Positions 20,307 through 30,502 of a DNA stretch of 53,484 nt are shown here, piece by piece. Within the stretch, counting starts at the first letter, position 1. Each line of letters starts with the position of its first letter. The position numbers were made by a program, and so were the translations under genes. This DNA comes from Macromonas bipunctata (GTDB lineage Bacteria > Pseudomonadota > Gammaproteobacteria > Burkholderiales > Burkholderiaceae_C). The DNA is taken from positions 1-53,484 of the forward strand of contig NZ_NWBQ01000002.1 in NCBI RefSeq assembly GCF_002837135.1. Reading direction: 5' to 3'. Under the pieces are notes generated by a model that made no database searches, was not told where the DNA came from, and saw only the letters and a program-made list of their open reading frames with translations.

Positions 20307-21602
20307 ATGGCAGTCTGGGCGCTCGGCATCAATCACCACACGGCTCCGCTCGATTTGCGCGGGCGGTTCGCGTTCGCGCTCGACCAGTTGCAACCCACCT
20401 TGCAGGGTTTTCGGGCTGCGCTGGCGCACCAGCCCGAGGCCACGCTGCTGTCCACCTGCAACCGCACGGAGATTTATTGCGCCGCGCAAGAGACTGCGCT
20501 GGACGACACCGTGCAGTGGCTGGCCCGCACCGGTGGCGTGACCCCGCAGGAATTGCTGGATCACGCCTACGTGCTGCGTGAAGGCGAGGCAGCGCGCCAC
20601 GCCTTCCGCGTGGCCAGCGGGCTCGACAGCATGGTGCTGGGCGAAGCGCAGATTCTGGGCCAGCTCAAGGACGCGGTGCGTGTGGCCGACGAAGCCGGTG
20701 CCCTGGGCACCACGCTGCACCAATTGTTCCAACGCTCGTTTGCCGTGGCCAAGCAGGTGCGCAGTTGCACCGAAATCGGTGCCCACTCCATCAGCATGAC
20801 CGCCGCTGCCGTGCGGCTGGCGGGCCAACTGTTTGAGGACCTGAAAGCCATCAAGGTGCTGTTTGTGGGCGCGGGCGAGATGATTGAGCTGGCCGCCACC
20901 CACTTTGCCGCCAAACAACCCAAAAGCATGGCGATTGCCAACCGCACGCTGGAACGCGGCGAGGCGCTGGCCAGCCGCTTTGGGGCCGAGGTGCTGCGCC
21001 TGTCCGATCTGCCCGAACGGCTGCACGAATTCGATGCCATTGTGAGCTGTACCGCCTCTACACTGCCGCTGATCGGCTTGGGCGCGGTGGAACGTGCTCT
21101 GAAAAAACGCAGACACCGCCCCATGTTCATGGTCGATCTGGCGGTGCCGCGCGACATCGAAGTCGAAGTCAAAGCGCTGGACGACGTGTACCTCTACACC
21201 GTGGACGATCTGGCCAGCGTGGTGCAAACCGGCAAAGACCACCGCCAGGCCGCCGTGGCACAAGCCGAGGCCATCATCGACGCTGGCGTGCAAAGCTTTG
21301 TGCATTGGATGAACCAGCGCAACCCGCAAGCGGGCGTGGTCGGGCTGATCCAGCAACTGCACCAGCAGACCGAACAGTGGCAACAGGCCGAGCTGGCCAA
21401 AGCCCGCAAACGCCTGGCCAAGGGCGACGACGTGAACACCGTGCTCGAAGCCTTGGCGCGTGGTCTGACCCAGAAGATGCTGCACGGCACCCTGGCCGAA
21501 CTGCACGCAGGGGATGCTGCCCAACGCCAAGCCACCGCCGACACCGCCACACGCTTGTTTCTGCGCGGAGCCCTCCCCCCTGAACCCCGCGCCCACCGAT
21601 GA
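20307..21602 (+). CDS. hemA: Glutamyl-tRNA reductase
   Basis: HemA reduces Glu-tRNA to glutamate-1-semialdehyde with NADPH, the first step of C5 haem synthesis. The 431-residue product starts [14 protein letters not shown]. Its catalytic cysteine is C51 in [12 protein letters not shown], it has the conserved [15 protein letters not shown], an NADPH-binding segment [15 protein letters not shown], and a C-terminal dimerisation region. Length is normal. It overlaps prfA by 4 nt (ATGA). It is likely translated without a leader (see the promoter entry). Confidence 0.97.
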   Translation: MAVWALGINHHTAPLDLRGRFAFALDQLQPTLQGFRAALAHQPEATLLSTCNRTEIYCAAQETALDDTVQWLARTGGVTPQELLDHAYVLREGEAARHAFRVASGLDSMVLGEAQILGQLKDAVRVADEAGALGTTLHQLFQRSFAVAKQVRSCTEIGAHSISMTAAAVRLAGQLFEDLKAIKVLFVGAGEMIELAATHFAAKQPKSMAIANRTLERGEALASRFGAEVLRLSDLPERLHEFDAIVSCTASTLPLIGLGAVERALKKRRHRPMFMVDLAVPRDIEVEVKALDDVYLYTVDDLASVVQTGKDHRQAAVAQAEAIIDAGVQSFVHWMNQRNPQAGVVGLIQQLHQQTEQWQQAELAKARKRLAKGDDVNTVLEALARGLTQKMLHGTLAELHAGDAAQRQATADTATRLFLRGALPPEPRAHR

Positions 21603-22714
21603 AACCCTTTATCCGCGACACCCTGGAACGCCAGCGCCTGCGTCTGCACGAACTCGATGCCTTGCTCAGCGCCCCGGATGCCACCGGCGACATGGAACGC
21701 TTTCGGCAACTGACGCGCGAACACGCCGACACCGATGCCGTGGTGCAACCCTACCTGCGCTACCTGCAACGCGAGGCCGACCTGCGCGAAGCCCAGCACA
21801 TGGCCCAAGACAGCGATGCCGACATGGCCGCCATGGCGCAAGAGGAAATCGAGCAAGCCCAAACCGACTTGGCCGCGCTGGAGCAGGAACTGCACACCCT
21901 GCTGCTGCCCAAAGACCCCGACGACGCGCGCAACGCCTTCCTGGAAATTCGTGCCGGTACCGGTGGGGATGAAGCCGCATTGTTTGCGGGGGACTTGGCC
22001 CGGATGTACACCCGCTACGCCGAACGGCAAGGCTGGCGCGTCGAAACCATCAGCGAATCACCGGCTGAACTGGGCGGCTACAAGGAAGTGGTGCTGCGCG
22101 TGGTGGGCCAACAACCCTATGGCCAATTGCGGTTCGAGTCGGGCGGCCACCGCGTGCAACGCGTGCCCGTGACCGAAAGCCAAGGCCGCATCCACACCAG
22201 CGCCTGCACCGTGGCCGTGATGCCAGAACCGGATGAAACCGAAGCCATCCGACTCAACCCGGCGGATCTGCGCATCGACACCTTCCGCGCCAGCGGTGCG
22301 GGGGGCCAGCACATCAACAAAACCGATTCCGCCGTGCGTGTCGTCCACTTGCCCACCGGCATCGTGGCCGAGTGCCAAGACGGGCGCAGCCAGCACAGCA
22401 ACAAGGCCAAGGCGCTGCAAGTGTTGCAAGCCCGCATCCAAGAAAAAGAACGCAGCGAACGCGCCGCCAAAGAAGCCGCCGAACGCAAAGGCCTGATCGG
22501 CAGCGGCGACCGCAGCGACCGCATCCGCACCTACAACTTTCCGCAGGGCCGCCTGACCGACCACCGCATCAACCTCACGCTGTACAAGCTGCTGCAAGTG
22601 ATGGAAGGCGACCTGGACGAGGTGCTGCACGCCCTGCAACTGGCACGCGGGGCCGAGCTGATGGCCGAACTGGAACACAGCGCCAGCCAAAACGCGCACG
22701 GGGCGTTGGCGTGA
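21599..22714 (+). CDS. prfA: Peptide chain release factor 1
   Basis: RF1 ends translation at UAA and UAG. The 371-aa product shows the codon-recognition tripeptide PVT ([10 protein letters not shown], near 189) that distinguishes RF1 from RF2, and the catalytic GGQ at about 235-237 ([15 protein letters not shown]). The GGQ glutamine is methylated by PrmC, whose gene follows with a GTGA overlap. Slightly longer than average; otherwise typical. Confidence 0.97.
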   Translation: MKPFIRDTLERQRLRLHELDALLSAPDATGDMERFRQLTREHADTDAVVQPYLRYLQREADLREAQHMAQDSDADMAAMAQEEIEQAQTDLAALEQELHTLLLPKDPDDARNAFLEIRAGTGGDEAALFAGDLARMYTRYAERQGWRVETISESPAELGGYKEVVLRVVGQQPYGQLRFESGGHRVQRVPVTESQGRIHTSACTVAVMPEPDETEAIRLNPADLRIDTFRASGAGGQHINKTDSAVRVVHLPTGIVAECQDGRSQHSNKAKALQVLQARIQEKERSERAAKEAAERKGLIGSGDRSDRIRTYNFPQGRLTDHRINLTLYKLLQVMEGDLDEVLHALQLARGAELMAELEHSASQNAHGALA

Positions 22715-23652
22715 GCGCCACCCCCACCGTCCAAACCGCCCTGCAACACGCCCGCCAGCAAGGGCTGGAACGGCTGGACGCGCAAGTGCTGCTGCTGCAC
22801 CTGCTGGGCCGCTCCCCGCACGACCGCGCTTGGCTGCTGGCGCACGACACCGATACCCTGCCCGCCGACACCACCGCCGCTTTTGCCGCCCTGTGCCAGC
22901 GTCGCCTAAACGGTGAACCCGTGGCCTACCTGACCGGCCAGCGCGAGTTCTATGGCCTGACGCTGCAGGTGGACGCCCGCGTGCTCGACCCCCGACCCGA
23001 TACCGAAACCTTGGTCGATTGGGCACTGGACGTGCTGGCCGATCACGCCCACCCCACCGTGCTGGACTTGGGCACCGGCAGCGGTGCGATTGCGCTGGCC
23101 TTGCAACAGCAACAGCCCGACGCCCACGTCTGGGCCGTGGATGCCAGCACAGATGCCTTGAGCGTGGCCCACGCCAACGCACAGCGGTTGCATCTGCACG
23201 TGCAGTTTTTGCAGGGGTATTGGCTGCAAGGCTGGCAGCCCTTTCCAGCGGCCATCAGCGCCACAAGCCAACCCGAACCACAAGGCACCACCACCCACCC
23301 CGCCACACCCCCGCAGCAGTTTGACCTGATCGTCAGCAACCCGCCCTACATCTGCCACGACGACCCGCACTTGGCGGCGCTGACGCACGAACCCTTGCAA
23401 GCCTTGACCAGTGGCGCTGACGGGCTGGACGACATCCGCACCATCGTGGCACAGGCTACCGCACACCTGTTGCCAAGCGGCTGGTTGCTGCTGGAACACG
23501 GTTGGGACCAGGCCGATGCCGTGGCCGCCTTGCTGCAAGCGCACGGCTACGGGCCCGCCCAACACCGGCACGATCTGGCCAGGCACGTGCGCTGCACGGG
23601 TGCCCAGTGGCCAGGGGCAGCACCTGCACCACGGGCCCCACCCCAAGGTTGA
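22711..23652 (+). CDS. prmC: Release factor glutamine N5-methyltransferase PrmC
   Basis: PrmC methylates the GGQ glutamine of RF1/RF2 using SAM. The 313-aa product starts at GTG overlapping the prfA stop (GTGA). An N-terminal helical domain (about 1-85) precedes the SAM motif [15 protein letters not shown], the Asp of [12 protein letters not shown] and the catalytic NPPY (IVSNPPYIC). A Pro/Thr-rich stretch of about 20 residues ([18 protein letters not shown]) just before [10 protein letters not shown] appears to be an insertion compared with standard PrmC. It closes the hemA-prfA-prmC unit. Confidence 0.93.
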   Translation: MSATPTVQTALQHARQQGLERLDAQVLLLHLLGRSPHDRAWLLAHDTDTLPADTTAAFAALCQRRLNGEPVAYLTGQREFYGLTLQVDARVLDPRPDTETLVDWALDVLADHAHPTVLDLGTGSGAIALALQQQQPDAHVWAVDASTDALSVAHANAQRLHLHVQFLQGYWLQGWQPFPAAISATSQPEPQGTTTHPATPPQQFDLIVSNPPYICHDDPHLAALTHEPLQALTSGADGLDDIRTIVAQATAHLLPSGWLLLEHGWDQADAVAALLQAHGYGPAQHRHDLARHVRCTGAQWPGAAPAPRAPPQG

Positions 23653-24000
23653 AGCCCCTCCCCAGGGCCCAAACGGGCGCGCCACACCCAGAGCTTGCCG
23701 CACCAGCGCGGCGGTGCTACCATGTGGCCCATGCAACGCTTGGCAGGATCCTTCACTGGTGTGTCCTTCCGCTTTCCCGCTGTGGCCCGCACATTGATGG
23801 GTCACCAGGCTGGAGAGCGCGCCTTTGCGCGCGTGCAGTGGTTGCACAAGCCCGTCGCACATTCCTGAGCCCGGCGATCCTCCTCCCCCTCCCCGTTTTC
23901 TGTTAGCGCAGACCACCGATCGCCGGGCCCCATCACAGCGCACAGGCGTACCACCGGCCCACAGGCTGGTTACCGTACGCCGCAACGATGGAACCGCGAC
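23653..24000. other. 348-bp gap after prmC with a long-loop inverted repeat
   Basis: No supported gene is seen. An 11-bp perfect inverted repeat occupies 23869-23879 and 23918-23928 with a 38-nt loop. A shorter GC-only palindrome lies around 23818-23833. A 48-codon reading frame (23721-23867) has no ribosome site and no resemblance to anything known. The gap probably holds the promoter and 5' leader of the Rnk-like gene. Confidence 0.6.
23869..23928. repeat. 11-bp inverted repeat in the leader of the Rnk-like gene
   Basis: The left arm GCCCGGCGATC and right arm GATCGCCGGGC are exact reverse complements 38 nt apart, and the right arm ends 72 nt before the Rnk-like start. It could be an RNA stem in the 5' leader or a protein-binding site; no U tract follows. 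Confidence 0.6.
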
Positions 24001-24402
24001 ATGCAATCCACTTCTTTTTCCGAACGCGTGCTCACCGAGCTGGATCACGCCCGCCTGAGCAAACTCCACACCCCCCAGCTGCCCGAGGACTTGGCCGACG
24101 AGCTGCAAGCGGTCGATCTGGTCACCTCGCAAGACGTGGCGCCCGACGTCGTCACCATGAATTCCGAGGTCGAGCTGGTGCTGGCCGGACAGACCGAGCC
24201 CCAGCGCCTGACGCTGTGCTATCCGCACGACGCGCAAGTCGGTGCCGGTCGCATCTCGGTGCTGTCGCCCATTGGCGCGGCGCTGCTGGGGCGGCGCGTG
24301 GGCGATACCATCCACTGGCGCATGCCCAACGGCGAGACGTGCCAGGCCGAGCTGGCGGCGATCGTGTTCCAGCCCGAAGCCGCTGGCGACTACACACGCT
24401 GA
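24001..24402 (+). CDS. Rnk-like protein with GreA/GreB C-terminal fold
   Basis: The 133-aa protein has a short helical N-terminus (about 1-50) and a GreA/GreB C-terminal FKBP-like domain, recognisable from VTMNSEVELVL, LTLCYPHDAQ, ISVLSPIGAALLGRRVGD and IHWRMPNG. This matches Rnk (nucleoside diphosphate kinase regulator), which binds RNA polymerase through the same fold but lacks the GreA coiled coil. It precedes the solenoid gene by 12 nt. Rnk family and GreA-C-only proteins are hard to separate by eye. It interrupts the usual prmC-grxD adjacency. Confidence 0.8.
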   Translation: MQSTSFSERVLTELDHARLSKLHTPQLPEDLADELQAVDLVTSQDVAPDVVTMNSEVELVLAGQTEPQRLTLCYPHDAQVGAGRISVLSPIGAALLGRRVGDTIHWRMPNGETCQAELAAIVFQPEAAGDYTR

Positions 24403-24414
24403 AAGGGTACGGCC

Positions 24415-25395
24415 ATGATGCAACACACCCTGACCCCACCCAGCCGTACGGGCCACGGCAGCGCCTTGGTCGGCCCAATGGAGCTGACCAAACGCTTTTT
24501 GCGCGCCAAGAACCCGTGCGCCAACGGCTTTCGCTGGTTTGTGCGCCATATTGAAGACGGCGTGAGCTACCAGCAGGCGCTGGACACGCTGGTGCAGGCC
24601 GGGCGCGTGGACGACGCGTGCTGGCTGCTGCAACAGTTTGGCCCCACCGATGAGGTGCTGGAGCTGGAACATCTGGAGGCCGACGCCATCGTGTTTGCGG
24701 GCAGCCTGTACATCCGCAAACACATCGAGGTGGGCACACTGCTGCGTACCGGACAACACCTGCGCGCTGGGGGCAGCGTGCGCGTGGGGCAGCAGCTGCA
24801 CGCCGGGGGTGATGTGTGGAGCGGTGGCGGCGTACGCTGCGAAGGCCCGCTGCACACCGGCGGCGACCTGCGTGCCGACTGGAGCGTGGAAGCGGCCCAG
24901 TCCATCCACTGCGGTGGCGAGCTGCGCGTGGGCGGCGACCTGACGGGTGGCGCCAGCCTGCAGGTGCAAGGCCCGGCCAGCGTCAAGCACGATGTGGTGG
25001 TGCGGCAAGGCATCACCTGCCAGGCCGGGCTGCGCGTGGGTGGCCTGCTGCACAGCGGTCACAGCGTGCAGGCGGGCCAAGGCATCCTAGTGGGGCAGGA
25101 CATCGTCTGCGGCATGCACCTGGAAGCGGGCTGGGGCATACGCGCTGGCGGTGGCATCAGCGCGCAAGGCGCCATCCGGGCGGGCGAGAGCCTGCAGGCC
25201 GGGAGTGACATTGGCGCAGGTCCGGGGTACGGCGTGTACGCCGGGCTGGGTGTGCCCATCAACGCCTGGGGCAGCAGCGGCCACGTGGTGGCAGCACGCA
25301 AGCCCGAGGCGCTGCTCAGCGGCCACTGGAGCGGGCCAGAGGCCAGCCGCGGCGACGGCCCCGACGCGCTTGCAGACTTGGCAACGCTGGGTTGA
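24415..25395 (+). CDS. Hexapeptide-repeat beta-solenoid protein of unknown function
   Basis: The 326-aa protein has two parts. Residues about 22-80 form a helical domain with LTKRFLRAKNPCANGFRWF and DDACWLLQQFGP. Residues 81-284 are about 34 uninterrupted hexads, most with a Leu/Ile/Val at position 6 and Ala/Val-Gly at positions 2-3 (RAGGSV, RVGQQL, HAGGDV, HTGGDL, RAGESL, QAGSDI). This predicts a regular beta-helix of some eleven 18-residue coils, of the bactofilin or hexapeptide-transferase kind, though no catalytic motif is seen. A 42-residue disordered tail follows. No signal peptide: cytosolic. It lies 12 nt after the Rnk-like gene. The TGA stop is the first bases of an inserted IS element. 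I do not recognise a named function. Confidence 0.85.
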   Translation: MMQHTLTPPSRTGHGSALVGPMELTKRFLRAKNPCANGFRWFVRHIEDGVSYQQALDTLVQAGRVDDACWLLQQFGPTDEVLELEHLEADAIVFAGSLYIRKHIEVGTLLRTGQHLRAGGSVRVGQQLHAGGDVWSGGGVRCEGPLHTGGDLRADWSVEAAQSIHCGGELRVGGDLTGGASLQVQGPASVKHDVVVRQGITCQAGLRVGGLLHSGHSVQAGQGILVGQDIVCGMHLEAGWGIRAGGGISAQGAIRAGESLQAGSDIGAGPGYGVYAGLGVPINAWGSSGHVVAARKPEALLSGHWSGPEASRGDGPDALADLATLG

Positions 25396-25460
25396 CATCC
25401 TCCTCGCCATCAATGGCGAAGATTCCCGCTTCACAGAAACCCGCCCATGCCTCAACGAGA
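25392..25460 (-). ncRNA. Probable 3' part of the TnpB guide RNA (reRNA/omegaRNA) and right end
   Basis: TnpB guide RNAs derive from the 3' end of tnpB and the element's right end, with the guide read from DNA beyond the end. Here the tnpB stop is at 25452 and the RNA would run leftwards through the 25404-25419 hairpin into the solenoid gene. The 5' boundary, probably inside tnpB, cannot be set by eye. This is inferred from family biology, not from a covariance search. Confidence 0.45.
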
Positions 25461-26585
25461 CACAGGACTTACAGCTTCTCCACGGGCTGACACCGCCAGT
25501 CCGGCGGCCAGTACGTTGCGGGCGGCGTTGATGTCCCGATCATGGTCAGACCCACATTCGGGACACGTCCACTGCCGCACCTTCAAAGGCATCTTTTGTG
25601 CCGTGTACCCACAGTCGCTGCAACGCTTGGACGACGGGTACCAGCGGTCGATCTTGACCACTTCTCTGCCATACCAGCGGGCCTTGTATTCGAGCTGGCG
25701 CACAAATTCGGCCCAGCCCGCGTCACCGATGGATTTGGCGAGCTTGCGGTTCTTCTGCATGTTGCTGACAGCCAGCGTCTCAATGGCGATCACTTGGTTT
25801 TCGTGGATCAACCGGGTCGAGAGTTGGTGCAAGAAATCCTGGCGGATGTCGGCGATCTTGGCGTGCAGCTTGGCGACTTTGAGCCGCGCTTTGGTACGGT
25901 TCTTGGAACCTTTCTTCTTTTTGGCCAGCTTGCGTTGCAGCTTGGCCAGTTTCTTCTCGTGCTTGCGGAAGGTGTTGGGCGCTGGGATTTTTTCGCCGTC
26001 GGAAAGGATGGCGAAATGAGTCAGGCCCAGATCAATCCCCACTTGGCTGGACGCTTCCGGTTTGGCGCAAACCACGTCATCGCACAACAGGCTGACGAAG
26101 TAACGACCTGCCGCGTCCTTGCTGACCGTCACCGTTGTGACTTTGGCCGCCGGTGGAATCTGGCGCGACCAGCGGATGCCCAGCGGTGCGTCCATCTTGG
26201 CCAGTTTGAGCACCTGACCATCCCAGCGGAACGCGCTGGCGGTGTATTCCGCCGACTGGTGGCCGCTTTTGCGCTTGAACTGCGGGTAACGCCCACGCTT
26301 GGCAAAGAAGTTACCGAACGCTGTTTGCAAATGCCGCAACGCTTGCTGCAACGGCACGCTGGACACAACGTTGAGCCAAGTGTATTCGGGCTGCTTTTTC
26401 AAAACGGTCAACGCGGCAGAGGTGTCGTGGTAGCCCATGCGTTCCTGCCGTTGCTCCCACGCCTCGCTGCGCAGGCGCAGCATGTGGTTGTAGACCACAC
26501 GCACGCAGCCGAACGTCTGAGCCAAGAGGGTTTCTTGCTCAGGCGTGGGGTAAAACCGGAAGCGGTACGCGCGCTTGATGTCCAT
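25452..26585 (-). CDS. tnpB: TnpB RNA-guided endonuclease, intact
   Basis: This 377-aa protein is full length for TnpB. It has an N-terminal helix-turn-helix/wedge region (RAYRFRFYPTPEQETLLAQT), the RuvC-I Asp185 (VGIDLGLTHF), RuvC-II Glu269 (IAIETLAVSNM), a C4 zinc finger (CSDCGY then CPECGS) and RuvC-III Asp351 (HDRDINAARN). All three catalytic carboxylates are present, so the nuclease should be active. TnpB cuts DNA next to a target-adjacent motif under guide-RNA direction and helps retain the element. The gene looks less GC-rich than its neighbours, consistent with transfer. Confidence 0.95.
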   Translation of the reverse strand: MDIKRAYRFRFYPTPEQETLLAQTFGCVRVVYNHMLRLRSEAWEQRQERMGYHDTSAALTVLKKQPEYTWLNVVSSVPLQQALRHLQTAFGNFFAKRGRYPQFKRKSGHQSAEYTASAFRWDGQVLKLAKMDAPLGIRWSRQIPPAAKVTTVTVSKDAAGRYFVSLLCDDVVCAKPEASSQVGIDLGLTHFAILSDGEKIPAPNTFRKHEKKLAKLQRKLAKKKKGSKNRTKARLKVAKLHAKIADIRQDFLHQLSTRLIHENQVIAIETLAVSNMQKNRKLAKSIGDAGWAEFVRQLEYKARWYGREVVKIDRWYPSSKRCSDCGYTAQKMPLKVRQWTCPECGSDHDRDINAARNVLAAGLAVSARGEAVSPVSR

Positions 26586-26683
26586 GTAGGCAATTTACAC
26601 GAAAATCATCCTATCAACCCAAAGGATAGCCAAACCAAAAAGAAGTGGATTCAGGGGCTTGACGTACAAGCCGCGCTATCCCT

Positions 26684-26719
26684 TACCGGCATGAATACCG
26701 GGGTTTCCCGCACGGATTG
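26684..26719 (-). repeat. Left end of the TnpB element (subterminal hairpin)
   Basis: On the minus strand, CAATCCGT followed by GCGGGAA and a hairpin with CCGG arms (26686-26701, one wobble pair, 2-nt loop). A second 6-bp hairpin (26656-26661 with 26667-26672) lies inside the element, between this end and tnpB. Confidence 0.7.
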
Positions 26720-26774
26720 ATAATCGACCCTTTTGCACACCACCGGCCCGCAGGCCACCCACGGAGTTACCCCC

Positions 26775-27101
26775 ATGAGCGACACCCAACAACGCATCGA
26801 CGACCTCGTCAAAACCAACGACATCGTGCTGTTCATGAAAGGCACGGCCAGCTTTCCGATGTGCGGCTTCTCGGGCCGCGCGGTGCAGATCCTCAAGGCC
26901 TGCGGCGTGGACACCAAGACGCTCAAGACCGTGAATGTGCTAGAAGACCCGGCCATCCGCCAAGGCATCAAGGAATACAGCAGCTGGCCCACCATCCCGC
27001 AGCTCTACATCAAGGGCGAGTTCATCGGTGGCTCCGACATCATGATGGAGATGTACGAGTCGGGCGAGCTGGCGCAAGCCATCAACGGCCCGGCGGCCTG
27101 A
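26775..27101 (+). CDS. grxD: Monothiol glutaredoxin Grx4/GrxD
   Basis: GrxD carries and delivers 2Fe-2S clusters, often with BolA. The 108-aa product has the CGFS active site (FPMCGFSGRAVQIL), the monothiol-specific KGTASFP approach, the cis-Pro segment WPTIPQLYI and the GSH-binding GGSDIMMEM. It begins MSDTQQRIDD at 26775. In Burkholderiales grxD normally follows prmC directly; here about 3.1 kb separates them. A perfect terminator follows. Confidence 0.95.
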   Translation: MSDTQQRIDDLVKTNDIVLFMKGTASFPMCGFSGRAVQILKACGVDTKTLKTVNVLEDPAIRQGIKEYSSWPTIPQLYIKGEFIGGSDIMMEMYESGELAQAINGPAA

Positions 27102-27143
27102 CACCCGCACGGCCCACCTGGGATCATCCAGGGCCACAGGAAC

Positions 27144-27180
27144 AAAGACCGGGCAGCGCGCAGGCCACCCGGTCTTTTGC
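27144..27180. terminator. Bidirectional intrinsic terminator between grxD and katG
   Basis: A 10-bp perfect stem (27144-27153 with 27168-27177) with a 14-nt loop is followed on the plus strand by a T-rich TTTTGCTTTTG run. It lies 43 nt after grxD and 60 nt beyond the katG stop on the other strand, so it can serve both convergent genes. Confidence 0.85.
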
Positions 27181-27237
27181 TTTTGTCTTGCAGGAGCAGC
27201 GGGCAGCACGGGGCAACCCGCCACGTATTTCAACGCC

Positions 27238-29462
<2,225 letters not shown>

Positions 29463-29577
29463 GCCCCAAACATGGCGTCTTGACCACCCGGGGGGCGGGC
29501 GGGTATTTATCGCCGCCATAGGCGGTGCCAATCGGCGCGGTGCCACGCAGCGCAAGGCAGGGCCGGATCGATCGTGT

Positions 29578-30369
29578 ATGCTATTTGGCATGTACCTGTC
29601 CGATTTTTTTGCAGACGCAAGCAGCGACGTGATTGGCTGCATCCGGTGCCGCAACACCAAGCCGTTCGAACCAGCGCTGAAAATGGCCTTCCAGCCCATC
29701 GTGGACGTGGACGCGCGCAGCGTGTTTGCCTACGAGGCGCTGGTGCGCGGGGCCAACGGCGAATCGGCGGGCGAGGTGCTGGGCGCAGTCCAGCCCGAAG
29801 ACTTGTACGCGTTTGACCAGACCTGCCGCGTGCTGGCCATTGCCACCGCGCAACGCCTGGGCATGCAAAGCTACCTGTCCATCAACTTCCTGCCCAACGC
29901 GGTGTACGAGCCCGCCACCTGCATCCGCCTGACGCTGGCGGCGGCGCACAAGGTGGGCTTTGCGCCCGAGCGGCTGATCTTCGAGCTGACCGAGGGCGAG
30001 AAGATCCAGAACCCGGCGCACGCGCTGCGCATCATCAGGGACTACCAGCAGCGCGGCTTCATGACCGCCATCGACGACTTTGGCGCGGGCTATTCGGGCC
30101 TGAACCTGCTGGCCGACTTTCAGCCACACTTGGTCAAGCTGGACATGGCGCTCACGCGCGACATCGACCGCGACCCGGTGCGCCGCGCCATCGTCAGCGG
30201 CGTGGTGGGCACATGCAAGGCACTGGGCTGCAAGATCGTGGCCGAAGGCATCGAGCGCCCCGGCGAGCTGCACGCACTGCGCGACATGGGCGTACACCTG
30301 TTCCAGGGCTACCTGCTGGCGCGCCCGGGGCTGGAGGCACTGCCCGAGCCCGATTTCAGCTGCATCTGA
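29578..30369 (+). CDS. Stand-alone EAL-domain c-di-GMP phosphodiesterase
   Basis: The 263-aa protein has a short N-terminal CIRC pair (CxxC) and then one complete EAL domain: EALVRG, SINFLPNAVYEP, FELTEGEKI, DDFGAGYSGLNLL, VKLDMAL, VAEGIERPGE and QGYLLARP. All metal and catalytic positions (E, N, E, DD, K, E, Q) are present, so it should hydrolyse c-di-GMP. There is no GGDEF, PAS or BLUF domain and no membrane segment. Such proteins often tune the motile/sessile switch; a link to the flagellar genes here is inference. The ATG at 29590 is an alternative start. Confidence 0.92.
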   Translation: MLFGMYLSDFFADASSDVIGCIRCRNTKPFEPALKMAFQPIVDVDARSVFAYEALVRGANGESAGEVLGAVQPEDLYAFDQTCRVLAIATAQRLGMQSYLSINFLPNAVYEPATCIRLTLAAAHKVGFAPERLIFELTEGEKIQNPAHALRIIRDYQQRGFMTAIDDFGAGYSGLNLLADFQPHLVKLDMALTRDIDRDPVRRAIVSGVVGTCKALGCKIVAEGIERPGELHALRDMGVHLFQGYLLARPGLEALPEPDFSCI

Positions 30370-30502
30370 AATCGGCGGTGGGCCACCCACGGCCCGCCAG
30401 ACGGCAACGCCCGGGTGGATGGTCGCGCCCCGCCGGGCACCTCGCCCAAACGGGGGCTTTGGTCTACACTGGGGCAAACAATAGCTGCAGGAGACCTTGC
30501 CG

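Larger units (their letters stand above)
25392..26719 (-). mobile_element. IS200/IS605-family TnpB-only element, both ends identified
   Basis: About 1328 bp, oriented on the minus strand. The right end finishes in GATGTCAA (plus 25392-25399) with a 7-bp hairpin at 25404-25419. The left end has an imperfect hairpin at 26686-26701. Both hairpins are preceded on the minus strand by GCGGGAA, as expected for the guide next to each subterminal hairpin. The TCAA terminus with GAAT at the right-hand guide matches the pattern known from IS608. TTAT flanks the left end and is the likely target. No Y1 tnpA is present, so movement needs a transposase in trans. Exact ends could shift by about 4 bp because TTGA occurs at both junctions. 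Confidence 0.8.

Noticed and set aside
19884-21596. Very long minus-strand open frame extending the DUF3683 oxidoreductase by about 570 residues
   Set aside because: It runs antisense through hemA and lacks family similarity; the conserved N-terminus begins at 19883. High GC produces such antisense frames.
23721-23867. 48-codon plus-strand reading frame in the prmC to Rnk-like gap
   Set aside because: No ribosome-binding site, no recognisable fold, and length expected by chance at this GC content.
25452-26585. TnpB as a Cas12-type CRISPR effector
   Set aside because: Its 377-residue size, the transposon ends and the lack of any CRISPR repeats identify it as an IS-encoded TnpB.
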